Below are positions 1 through 6,761 of a stretch of DNA of 13,254 nucleotides, one piece after another. The position numbers and the translations under genes are program-made. The DNA is taken from positions 1 to 13,254 of the forward strand of contig CAAGDU010000029.1 in the NCBI GenBank assembly GCA_900768725.1, in the 5' to 3' direction. A model generated the notes under the pieces. The model worked only from the letters and a program-made list of their open reading frames with translations. It ran no database searches and was not told where the DNA came from. Position 1 is the stretch's first letter, and each line of letters begins with the position of its first letter. The DNA is from Bacteroidales bacterium (GTDB lineage: Bacteria > Bacteroidota > Bacteroidia > Bacteroidales > Paludibacteraceae).

Positions 1-1
1 C

Positions 2-571
<570 letters not shown>

Positions 572-607
572 CCAATAAGCATAGAGGCTCGCCTCTACGC
601 TTATTGG
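572..607. terminator. Strong hairpin between convergent rnhA and the lipoprotein gene
   Basis: A near-perfect inverted repeat begins one base after the rnhA stop. A 9-bp outer stem (CCAATAAGC/GCTTATTGG), one A-C mismatch and a 7-bp inner stem (TAGAGGC/GCCTCTA) enclose a 2-nt turn. The plus-strand trailing sequence is only moderately U-rich. The position between converging genes suggests a bidirectional terminator. The hairpin is also the second half of the composite element at 579-625. Confidence 0.7.
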
Positions 608-625
608 TTTCACCCCTTTGGGGCT
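579..625 (-). repeat. Composite two-hairpin dispersed element, copy 1
   Basis: Read on the minus strand from 625, the element starts with the hairpin AGCCCCAAAGGGGTGAAA, has a 12-nt spacer from GAAA to AAG, and then a second hairpin beginning CGTAGAGGC. The plus strand at 4393-4439 has the same order, spacing and much of the same sequence. I count 34 of 47 positions identical, and several differences preserve base pairing. Confidence 0.7.
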
Positions 626-651
626 GAATGGATGGTTGTAGTCCGTAAGGG

Positions 652-1680
652 TTATTGCTTGGTGAAAGTAAAGGTGAAGCCGTAGGAGTTGGTCATCATG
701 AGGCTGAATGTTGTGGGGGAGACGGCCTGTATGAGAAGGGCATACGTGGACATATCTTCTCGCCATTCGCTGTCGCTGGCGCTTGTAACCACGATGCCTC
801 CCATGCCTGCCGCGGGACTATAATAGATATGCCCTGCGAGAGAACCTTTGGTCTTTTCACCGGTCTCATAATCCATAACCGCTTCATAAACCGCCTTATA
901 GTCGCCGTTTGCCTGCACGGTGGCAGTAATGGTGAACATCCCCATCATGGATGCCGTCCAAACACCCTCTATAGTTGCGGGTGCGTTGGTGGCATCGGGT
1001 TGGTGAACCAATGTGAGGGTCTCCGTCTCACCGTTTTCTTCATAAGAAAGGGTCAACGTTTGCGTATCCTCTTGCGCTAAAGCATAGACTCCCGTATCGC
1101 CCTCTACTATGAAAGAGATCGCGCCCTTGCTCTGTGCCTCATCGGTGTATAGCACCGTGCCCGCCACGCCATAATACATGGCTGCGCCTTCCCCTTCCTC
1201 CTTATAGGTCTGCAACACAGGTAGATTCCCTTGCTCGTCTTTGGGACAGAAGAGCATTCCTATGCCCGTTGCATCATCCTGCCAATAGCCGCGGTCCTCT
1301 GCTACGGTTATCGGTGTTTCAGAAGGAGTGTAGGGTGTGAAGACCCAATCGTTGTTCGCCATGCGGATGGTGAAAGCGGTATCATTAGCGGCTTGCAGGG
1401 TAAGATACCTGCCGCTGCCTTCGAGCGTGCCTTTGCCGGTGTTGGGGTCGTAGGTCAGGGTAAGAGATTCAGCCGCAGCAGTAGGCATACCCTGCGCATT
1501 GCAGGCAGTGAGGGTAGCGGCTTGGTCGGTGGCGATGGCGAGTTGGTAACGCACATCACCTACCACCTGCGACTGCCAGTCGCCAACCAACGATTGGGGA
1601 TAATGGGACTCGGACTGACATCCCGTCAAAAAAAGAAGAAAAATGCACGAGAATGCGCTGAAGAAACAGGCTTTTTTCAT
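652..1680 (-). CDS. Putative lipoprotein with three lipocalin-like beta units
   Basis: I chose the ATG at 1680 because it gives a clean lipoprotein signal peptide: MKK, a hydrophobic stretch, then the lipobox LTGC with the lipidated Cys at residue 21. An upstream in-frame start would add 36 residues that include repeat-derived sequence. The 342-residue protein is rich in beta-type alternation (Thr, Val, Ile, aromatic). It has three G-x-W motifs at residues 33-35, 131-133 and 239-241, each opening a unit of about 100 residues; the last ends in the strand FTFTFTKQ. This resembles lipocalin-like domains that open with G-x-W, but the assignment is by pattern only. I see no catalytic motif. It probably sits in a membrane on the periplasmic or outer face. 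It lies just downstream of tRNA-Arg on the same strand, and I found no consensus promoter between them. Function unknown. Confidence 0.8.
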   Translation of the reverse strand: MKKACFFSAFSCIFLLFLTGCQSESHYPQSLVGDWQSQVVGDVRYQLAIATDQAATLTACNAQGMPTAAAESLTLTYDPNTGKGTLEGSGRYLTLQAANDTAFTIRMANNDWVFTPYTPSETPITVAEDRGYWQDDATGIGMLFCPKDEQGNLPVLQTYKEEGEGAAMYYGVAGTVLYTDEAQSKGAISFIVEGDTGVYALAQEDTQTLTLSYEENGETETLTLVHQPDATNAPATIEGVWTASMMGMFTITATVQANGDYKAVYEAVMDYETGEKTKGSLAGHIYYSPAAGMGGIVVTSASDSEWREDMSTYALLIQAVSPTTFSLMMTNSYGFTFTFTKQ

Positions 1681-1714
1681 GTAAGGCGATTTGTCCTCTT
1701 CGTTGGGCATAACG

Positions 1715-1764
1715 TACGAAGACAACGAAAAATACAGAAATCTACGTAAACAACGTAAAACTAC
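1715..1764. repeat. 9-nt-period ACG repeat, locus A
   Basis: ACG-type cores begin at 1716, 1725, 1734 (ACA), 1744 and 1753, a spacing of 9, 9, 10 and 9 nt. They sit in an A-rich context such as CTACGTAAA CAACGTAAA. The repeat fills most of the gap between the lipoprotein start and the tRNA 3' end. The same pattern recurs at 7956-8005 and 9702-9787. Confidence 0.75.
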
Positions 1765-1769
1765 TTTTG

Positions 1770-1843
1770 TGACCCCGCTGGGACTCAAACCCAGGACCTT
1801 CAGAACCGGAATCTGACGCTCTATTCAACTAAGCTACGGAGCC
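1770..1843 (-). tRNA. tRNA-Arg (anticodon CCG)
   Basis: All arms fold by eye in 74 nt: acceptor GGCTCCG/CGGGGTC with G-U pairs at 2-71 and 4-69, D stem GCTT/GAGC, anticodon stem TCAGA/TCTGA with loop TTCCGGT, a 5-nt variable loop, and T stem CTGGG/CCCAG with loop TTTGAGT. The anticodon CCG is at plus positions 1807-1809 and reads the Arg codon CGG. The discriminator is A and no CCA is encoded. Oddly, position 19 is A and position 56 is U, replacing the usual G19-C56 tertiary pair. The gene lies between the zinc peptidase and lipoprotein genes on the same strand. Confidence 0.96.
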
Positions 1844-1941
1844 TCGTCGGAGTGCGCTTCGCAGCAGAAATGAGCTGCGCCCATTTTATGCTTCGCGACT
1901 CCTCCTCTCAAATTTGCAAAATTGCCAATTTGTTTTTTTAT

Positions 1942-1998
1942 AGCGGAGCGACCAATGCTGCTCCGCTTTCAAATGGGCAAAATTATTTTGCCCATTTG
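1942..1998. other. Two adjacent hairpins between the zinc peptidase gene and tRNA-Arg
   Basis: The first has a perfect 8-bp stem, AGCGGAGC (1942-1949) with GCTCCGCT (1960-1967). The second has a perfect 13-bp stem (1970-1982 with 1986-1998) and a 3-nt loop. They lie downstream of the minus-strand peptidase gene. Neither is followed by a U-tract on the minus strand, so they are not classical terminators in that direction. They may stabilise an mRNA 3' end or mark a processing point before the tRNA. Confidence 0.55.
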
Positions 1999-2026
1999 GT
2001 TTGTATCAGTACATATTAGAACAAAA

Positions 2027-2722
2027 TTAGTCCCTCTTGCCGAAGGCTATCATGATATAGTATATCAATGTAGCGATGGAGGAGAGGGCTGCCACTACGT
2101 AGGTGTATGCTGCGGAGCGGAGGGCACTGGTGGCGAGGGGAGTAGTCTCTCGGTCGGTGATACCTGCTTCCTGTAACCAGTTCACAGCGCGTTGGCTCGC
2201 GTTAATCTCCACCGGCAGGGTGATGAAAGAGAAAAGCGTGGTGAGCGCGAAGAGGCAGATTCCGATAATCAGCAGTGCGGGGAAGACGTTTATCAGGACC
2301 ATTCCCGCGAGAAGCACCCATGTTACCAATTGGCTGGCGAAACTCACCGCGGGGACGAGTGCCGAGCGCATCTGCAACGGTGCGTATGCGGTAGCGTGTT
2401 GCACCGCGTGCCCGCACTCATGGGCGGCTACCGCTGCGGCTGCCACCGAGGCGCTGTTATAGACCGACTCTGATAGGTTGACGGTCTTGTCCGCAGGGTT
2501 GTAGTGGTCAGTCAAACGCCCGGGGATGCAGGTTACCTGCACATCGGTCAACCCGTGGTCACGCAGCATCTTCTCGGCTACCTGCTTGCCCGTCAAGGCG
2601 ATAGGCACTTTGGAGTAGCGCTTGAACTTGCTATTCAATGTTGCGGAGACAATCCACGACAAAAGGGCTATCCCGATGAATAGTATCCAATAAAGCGTAT
2701 TTGGGTTAATGGCTGATTCCAT
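2027..2722 (-). CDS. Membrane zinc metallopeptidase, YugP family
   Basis: The 231-residue protein has an N-terminal membrane segment (about 10-28), a zinc-peptidase motif HECGH at 101-105 followed by AVQHA, two adjacent hydrophobic segments (about 121-144 and 146-168), the motif LPVEINASQRA at 169-179, and a last membrane segment (about 207-226). HExxH plus a downstream PVE(I/F)(N/D)AS acidic residue (E172) is the signature of the neutral zinc metallopeptidase family typified by Bacillus YugP. The length matches that family. Its substrate is unknown; a role in membrane-protein turnover is inference from its location. The ATG at 2722 gives a full N-terminus. The GNAT gene ends 71 bp upstream on the same strand, so the two may share the promoter at 3948-3979. 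A heptamer array lies 8 bp upstream of the start codon. Confidence 0.9.
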   Translation of the reverse strand: MESAINPNTLYWILFIGIALLSWIVSATLNSKFKRYSKVPIALTGKQVAEKMLRDHGLTDVQVTCIPGRLTDHYNPADKTVNLSESVYNSASVAAAAVAAHECGHAVQHATAYAPLQMRSALVPAVSFASQLVTWVLLAGMVLINVFPALLIIGICLFALTTLFSFITLPVEINASQRAVNWLQEAGITDRETTPLATSALRSAAYTYVVAALSSIATLIYYIMIAFGKRD

Positions 2723-2730
2723 ATTCGTTG

Positions 2731-2758
2731 AGAGTTTAGAGTTTAATGTTTAGTGTTT
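2731..2758. repeat. Four tandem heptamers in the zinc peptidase 5' region
   Basis: Four contiguous 7-mers on the plus strand: AGAGTTT, AGAGTTT, AATGTTT, AGTGTTT. They end 8 bp from the peptidase start codon, so they would be in its untranslated leader or intercistronic spacer. The period matches the arrays at 194, 4203 and 11650, but the unit sequence differs. Confidence 0.75.
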
Positions 2759-2793
2759 GACACCAAGCATCATCTCTACAAAAAGCGTGCCAA

Positions 2794-3924
2794 TCAGATA
2801 TCTTTGATGTATGCGCGGCGGCGTTTATGCTGCTTGTGCTCGAACTGGGTCCAGTTGGCTTGGTTCTTCCAGTTGGTTTCCAAGATGGAGGTCGTCTCCG
2901 CGTACTGCACGCCGTACTTGTTCATATACGGTATCTGGTCCACGAAGAAGAGGGCGTTGATACCCTTGTCTTGGTAGTCGGGGCGAACGGCTATCAGCAG
3001 CAGGTCGAACACGTCTATATGCTTCGTTTTCAGTGCTTTGAGCACATGATACCATCCTGTCGGGAAGAGGTGTCCGCCGCACTTGCGCAGCGCTTTGGAG
3101 ATGTCGGGCATGCCCACGCCTACGCCCACTATCTCGTCTTTCTCGTTCACCACCAGCGTTACGAAATCGAAGTTGATGGCAGGGAAATACATGTCGCGGT
3201 AGTACTCTTTCTGCTTCTTCGTCATGGGCTGGAAGTTATAGAGTTTCTGATACGCCGCGTCTATCACGTCCATGTACTCAATGCCGTATTTCTCGGTCAA
3301 CTCCTTGGTGGTATGCACCTTGTCCACGCGCACGTGCGTGCGCTCCATCACGATGTTGGCAATCCGCTGCAGCCGCTCGGGCACCTCCTTCGGCGGGAAC
3401 ACTTGAAACTCTATCCAGTCCGCCTCTTTCACCAGCCCGTAGTCGTCCATGTGGCGCACGTAATACGGGTAGTTGTAGAGCGATGCCATCGGCGCAAGAT
3501 ACTCATACCCTTCTATCAGCAAGCCCTCGTGGTCGAAATCCGTAAAGCCGACCGGTCCGTTCATCTGCTTCATACCGCGCTCGCGCCCCCATTCTGCCAC
3601 TCTGTCTAACAGCGCACGGCTCACCTCAAGGTCGTCTATGAAGTCCATCCAGCCGAAGCGCACGTGCTCATGTTGCCATTTCTCGTTGGCTTTTCGATTG
3701 ATAATCGCGGCGATACGTCCTACGGGCTTCCCGTCTCGAAATGCCATAAACAACTGTTTCTCACATACTTGCAGCGCGGGGTTCTTCTCGTCGTCGAAGG
3801 TGTTCATCTCGTCGAAGAAGAGCGGCGGACAATAGTGGGGACAATCCTTATAGAGGTCGTTGGCAAACTCGATGAACTGCCGCAGTTGGCGTTTGGTGTT
3901 GACTTCGCGTATTTCTATAGCCAT
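2794..3924 (-). CDS. GNAT-family N-acetyltransferase-like protein
   Basis: The start is the ATG at 3924 (MAIEIREV). A longer frame runs up to 4071, but the consensus promoter at 3948-3979 would begin transcription near 3943, downstream of that extension. The 376-residue protein resembles a family of about 375 residues that is widespread in Bacteroidota and Clostridia and annotated as GNAT N-acetyltransferase. Visible features are an N-terminal GNAT-like half with KPVGRIAAIINR at about 66-77, a central NGPVGFTDFDHEGLLIEG block at 122-139, and a C-terminal half with IAVRPDYQDKGIN at 311-323, which resembles the acetyl-CoA loop (R/Q-x-x-G). A predicted cytoplasmic enzyme; the substrate cannot be read from sequence. 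The zinc peptidase gene follows on the same strand. Confidence 0.8.
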   Translation of the reverse strand: MAIEIREVNTKRQLRQFIEFANDLYKDCPHYCPPLFFDEMNTFDDEKNPALQVCEKQLFMAFRDGKPVGRIAAIINRKANEKWQHEHVRFGWMDFIDDLEVSRALLDRVAEWGRERGMKQMNGPVGFTDFDHEGLLIEGYEYLAPMASLYNYPYYVRHMDDYGLVKEADWIEFQVFPPKEVPERLQRIANIVMERTHVRVDKVHTTKELTEKYGIEYMDVIDAAYQKLYNFQPMTKKQKEYYRDMYFPAINFDFVTLVVNEKDEIVGVGVGMPDISKALRKCGGHLFPTGWYHVLKALKTKHIDVFDLLLIAVRPDYQDKGINALFFVDQIPYMNKYGVQYAETTSILETNWKNQANWTQFEHKQHKRRRAYIKDI

Positions 3925-3947
3925 AAGCGTATTCTTAAATGCGGTTG

Positions 3948-3979
3948 CAAAAGTAGCGTAATTTTTTGAAATATGCAAA
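3948..3979 (-). promoter_or_regulatory. Bacteroidota-type promoter for the GNAT gene
   Basis: On the minus strand a TTTG (3976-3979) is followed after exactly 20 nt by TACTTTTG (3948-3955), matching the -33/-7 consensus TTTG-N19-21-TAnnTTTG. Transcription would start near 3943, leaving a leader of about 20 nt before the ATG at 3924. Confidence 0.85.
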
Positions 3980-4061
3980 TTTTTCTTTGTTTTTTTAGCG
4001 TTTTGGGCAATTTTGGTGCATTTATCTAACGCTTGTACAGCAAAGCGCATGCCATGGGAAT

Positions 4062-4105
4062 GAAAAAACAAGAGGCTGCCTAACTTAACTTGTTAGACAG
4101 CCTCT
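4062..4105 (-). terminator. Rho-independent terminator, minus strand
   Basis: Stem AGAGGCTG/CAGCCTCT (4071-4078 with 4098-4105) continues after one mismatch into CTAAC/GTTAG with a 7-nt loop. On the minus strand it is followed immediately by TTGTTTTTT (4070 down to 4062). It lies about 465 bp past the stop of the secreted-protein gene and about 80 bp before the GNAT promoter, so it insulates the two units. Confidence 0.85.
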
Positions 4106-4202
4106 CCGATTTTACAAACAATCTTATAATAATTTGCATTAGTATCGTCAACTGCAACCGCCCACTCGCTCTCGCGACCGCTGCGGCTGAAACCCCATCT
4201 AA

Positions 4203-4230
4203 ATTTACGATTTACGAATTACGATTTGCC
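4203..4230. repeat. Heptamer array ATTTACG
   Basis: Two exact ATTTACG units, one AATTACG and one degenerate ATTTGCC sit in strict 7-nt register. The array is intergenic. Confidence 0.75.
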
Positions 4231-4325
4231 ATTCGGAAACGTGCATCGGGGGTATGGTTGTATCTTTGTTAACAAAAACAGCCAAAAACGCTAACACTAA
4301 TGTCCAAGAATGATTCTAACATGAA

Positions 4326-4347
4326 TTGCCGTTAATTTGCCGTTAAT
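4326..4347 (+). repeat. Tandem pair of TTGCCGTTAAT, with a third copy at 4520-4530
   Basis: Two exact 11-mers are head to tail, and a third exact copy lies 173 bp further on. The third and the end of the pair continue with TTA. Their purpose is unknown. Confidence 0.7.
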
Positions 4348-4392
4348 TTAGGTAATGATATACAAGTTTACCCAAATTATTTATCAAACAAT

Positions 4393-4439
4393 AGCCCCGA
4401 AGGGGCGAAATAAACAAGCGTAGGGACTTGTCCCTACGT
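4393..4439 (+). repeat. Composite two-hairpin dispersed element, copy 2
   Basis: The hairpin GCCCCGAAGGGGC (4394-4406) is followed after a 12-nt spacer by the hairpin CGTAGGGA/TCCCTACG (4419-4426 with 4431-4438). It matches copy 1 at 579-625 in order and spacing. Stem differences between copies are mostly compensatory: A-T versus G-C, G-C versus A-T, and G-U versus G-C. Confidence 0.75.
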
Positions 4440-4463
4440 AAAAGGGAATCACCCACAAAAGCA

Positions 4464-4483
4464 AGCCCCGAAGGGGCGACATA
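4464..4483 (+). repeat. First-hairpin copy of the dispersed element
   Basis: AGCCCCGAAGGGGCGACATA differs from copy 2 at one position over the shared 20 bp and lies in the same orientation, 71 bp downstream. No second hairpin follows, so it is a half element or a separate single unit. Confidence 0.75.
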
Positions 4484-4570
4484 ACTCAATATGGAATCGA
4501 TGGATCAACATGTATATCATTGCCGTTAATTTATCAACAAAGATGCAATTACTTTGGATAGCCTGTTTTA

Positions 4571-6364
4571 TTACAAGCGTACCCCCATTGCGTTGTACTT
4601 CACGCCATCGCGGAGGATAACAAGTTGTCCGTTCTCGATGGCTTTTACAACAGGCGTTTCAACGGCTGCGCTTTCGATAGCGGTCTCACCCTTTGCAAAA
4701 GTGGCTGTGATGGTAACGCTTGCGGTTACGGTCAATTCTTGGGTTGCAGAGGAAAGTTCTGCGTTGTTGCTCCAACCTATAAACTTGTAGCCCTCTTTGG
4801 GAGTTGCCACAAGGTTTGCCACATTGTTCTCGAAATAGTTGCCGCTACCTGTTACTGTACCCATACTTTCATCATTGGAAACGACCGTAACGGTGTATTG
4901 GCGAGCGAAGATAGCGATGTCTTTTTGACCGCCTTCATAGCACGAGAACAAGGCTGAAGAATTGTTCTTTTTCAAGACATTATTTTTGTTAGTACCCTGC
5001 GCTTTTACTGTCGCAATACCGGTTTCTGCTGCAATAGTGATAGTCCATTGACCATTGGTGGTGTTGGGGGTTTGGGTTCTCAAGTAATTTTTACTACTGC
5101 TTGCAGCATATAGATATTTACCATCAGAGGTTTGCAATTCCCAGCGAGAGGGCATTGTATCAACAGTATTCAAGGTAATAATCTCTACCGAGGAGGAGGG
5201 AGTAATCAGTCCGCTTGCGGATGCTTTTACAGAAACTGCGTCACGATTATTATCGTTTTGTGTCGTACTCAAAGCAGACGTTGTATCTTTATCTACGATG
5301 ATGATGTGTTGCCCATCAGCCAGTTGCTCGGCAGATGTTACTTTGGCGTACTTATCTACATCCACTACTTGCACATCATTGATAGTGAGTACATTACTCA
5401 TCAGTGTTTCACCGATAAATGCCATAACCTCTACACTGACAGTACCAAGCGTAGTGAAAGCAGCAGGGGCTATTTCCCAATCCACTTTGTCGGTAACATC
5501 TGCTGTGGTAGTTCCATCGGAGTATGTACCTGTTACCACAAGTCCTTCAGGATTGAAAGTTTCCCCGAGATAGTAGGTCATATTTTTCGGCTCACCTGAA
5601 AGTGCTAATGCTTGCAATGTGAGGACGGTAACATTGACATTTGTGGTGGCTTCTTTGCCTTGGTATGCAGCCTTTACTTCCACCGAAGTCGTAGTTTCTG
5701 CTATCGTTTTGGGATTGAAAGTCCAAGTAACGACATCCGTTACATCAACTTCGCTTTCGTTTGAATAGGTTGCCTTAACGGAAAGACCCGTCTTATCAAA
5801 AGCGTCCCCAATCATGTACTTCGTCTTGGTAGGAGTACCCTCAATGGTCAAACTCGATATGGTTTCAGAACTACCATCATCTGTCACAACGGTAATACTC
5901 TTGATGTAAAGTGCTCTTGCATCTGTGCCCGGGGTAAATGTAATGGTTATATCGCCTGACGCTGTTCCTGTTCCCGTTTTTGTTCCAACAGTCGTCCACG
6001 ATGGAGTTGCAATTGCAGCCAAATACGAAGTTTCGCCTACGGATATTGCTATCTTATGTGCACCACCATAACTTGCACATTCTACAGCAACGGATTTGAT
6101 AGTACCCTCAAACGCAGAAGAAGTGAGCGTTACTGTTTCTGCCCCACTTTTACTACCGAGTTGAATACAAGAAGAGGAAAAGCCTGTAAAGACCACTGAA
6201 GAACGAGTTACCGTCCACGCTTTTTTGTTAAGGGTTACAGAAGCGGGAGTTGTAGTTCCTAAAGCACCACTTGTTGCCGTCCATTTCCAGGTGGCTTCAG
6301 TTGCCCACAGACTTGTCGTGCATGCCAATAGCATGACAGACAATAAAAGAGTAAATCTTTTCAT
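4571..6364 (-). CDS. Large secreted protein with Ig-like and InlB-type repeat domains
   Basis: The ATG at 6364 begins a clear signal peptide (MKRFTLLLSVMLLACTTSLWA, likely cut near residue 21). The 597-residue protein then shows a beta-rich N-terminal domain (about 22-165) and two bacterial Ig-like units (about 170-248 and 251-333) sharing Y-x-x-G-(D/E)-x-F-(D/N)-x-x-G-L-x-V. A domain beginning YAKVTSAEQLADG follows (about 339-489). Next is a divergent InlB B-type repeat (490-557, with GYKFIGW) and a linker. The tail (573-597, NGQLVILRDGVKYNAMGVRL) resembles short C-terminal sorting-like tails of Bacteroidales secreted proteins. It is probably exported and surface-exposed or adhesive, but no enzymatic motif is visible. 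The gene looks more AT-rich than its neighbours. It has its own promoter and a long leader. Confidence 0.85.
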   Translation of the reverse strand: MKRFTLLLSVMLLACTTSLWATEATWKWTATSGALGTTTPASVTLNKKAWTVTRSSVVFTGFSSSCIQLGSKSGAETVTLTSSAFEGTIKSVAVECASYGGAHKIAISVGETSYLAAIATPSWTTVGTKTGTGTASGDITITFTPGTDARALYIKSITVVTDDGSSETISSLTIEGTPTKTKYMIGDAFDKTGLSVKATYSNESEVDVTDVVTWTFNPKTIAETTTSVEVKAAYQGKEATTNVNVTVLTLQALALSGEPKNMTYYLGETFNPEGLVVTGTYSDGTTTADVTDKVDWEIAPAAFTTLGTVSVEVMAFIGETLMSNVLTINDVQVVDVDKYAKVTSAEQLADGQHIIIVDKDTTSALSTTQNDNNRDAVSVKASASGLITPSSSVEIITLNTVDTMPSRWELQTSDGKYLYAASSSKNYLRTQTPNTTNGQWTITIAAETGIATVKAQGTNKNNVLKKNNSSALFSCYEGGQKDIAIFARQYTVTVVSNDESMGTVTGSGNYFENNVANLVATPKEGYKFIGWSNNAELSSATQELTVTASVTITATFAKGETAIESAAVETPVVKAIENGQLVILRDGVKYNAMGVRL

Positions 6365-6557
6365 AATGTTTTGAAATTTAGTTTGTTGTAAATTATTGTA
6401 TGTATATTTGTTGCGGTATGTCCTGCATCTCACTTTGGGTTATATCGCCCTATTGAAATACCCATTTGTTTTTCGCTACTTTCACCCCTTTGCTGTATAT
6501 ATCTATGCGACCTCCTACGCCAAGACTTTATGAGAATGACAGGTTGCTATTAGATTT
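6365..6557 (-). promoter_or_regulatory. Long (about 190 nt) 5' leader of the secreted-protein gene
   Basis: The interval lies between the predicted transcription start near 6557 and the ATG at 6364. It contains a 13-bp sequence (6480-6492) identical to part of the dispersed element at 608-620, and an in-frame upstream ATG at 6433. I recognise no riboswitch class. Confidence 0.5.
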
Positions 6558-6562
6558 CAGTG

Positions 6563-6594
6563 CAAAGATACTGCTTATTTCTTATATATACAAA
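6563..6594 (-). promoter_or_regulatory. Bacteroidota-type promoter for the secreted-protein gene
   Basis: On the minus strand TTTG (6591-6594) is followed after exactly 20 nt by TATCTTTG (6563-6570), a strong -33/-7 match. It is the only consensus promoter I found upstream of the gene. Confidence 0.85.
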
Positions 6595-6701
6595 TAAAAG
6601 GGCATTATTTCATAAAAACTTAATAATTCCACGTCATTGGGATGCGAGTTTGTCCGCAAAACCGGCAAAACCATGCGAGCAAAATAAAATAAAAGGGAAA
6701 A

Positions 6702-6733
6702 TTTGGCTATTTCGTTTTTTTTTCGTAACTTTG
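6702..6733 (+). promoter_or_regulatory. Bacteroidota-type promoter for holB
   Basis: TTTG (6702-6705), 20 nt, then TAACTTTG (6726-6733). The predicted start near 6739 leaves a leader of about 23 nt to the ATG at 6762. It diverges from the promoter at 6563-6594. The gene-free interval 6365-6761 otherwise holds only the secreted-protein leader and AT-rich spacer. Confidence 0.85.
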
Positions 6734-6761
6734 CGGCGGCTTTTCAAAGTTGAAACGTAGT

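Larger units (their letters stand above)
4106..4570. other. Gene-free, repeat-rich stretch of about 465 bp
   Basis: I see no credible gene here. It holds a heptamer array (4203-4230), an isolated -7-like box (4261-4268), three copies of TTGCCGTTAAT (4326-4336, 4337-4347, 4520-4530), a copy of the two-hairpin element (4393-4439) and a further first-hairpin copy (4464-4483). It could be a long 3' untranslated region of the secreted-protein gene, because the next minus-strand terminator is at its far end. Confidence 0.65.

Noticed and set aside
2827..3609. 260-codon plus-strand frame opposite the GNAT gene
   Set aside because: Val/His/Leu-rich antisense shadow; the minus-strand gene has a consensus promoter and a recognised family pattern.
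3925..4071. N-terminal extension of the GNAT protein to the upstream ATG at 4071
   Set aside because: The promoter at 3948-3979 lies inside the extension, so the extension would not be transcribed from it; the extension is Lys/Asn-rich and not family-like.
4390..4480. CRISPR-like array from the repeated hairpins
   Set aside because: There are only two or three units, the sequence between them is itself a hairpin rather than a unique spacer, and no cas genes are near.
6365..6557. Riboswitch in the secreted-protein leader
   Set aside because: I could not match conserved motifs of any class I know; length alone is not evidence.
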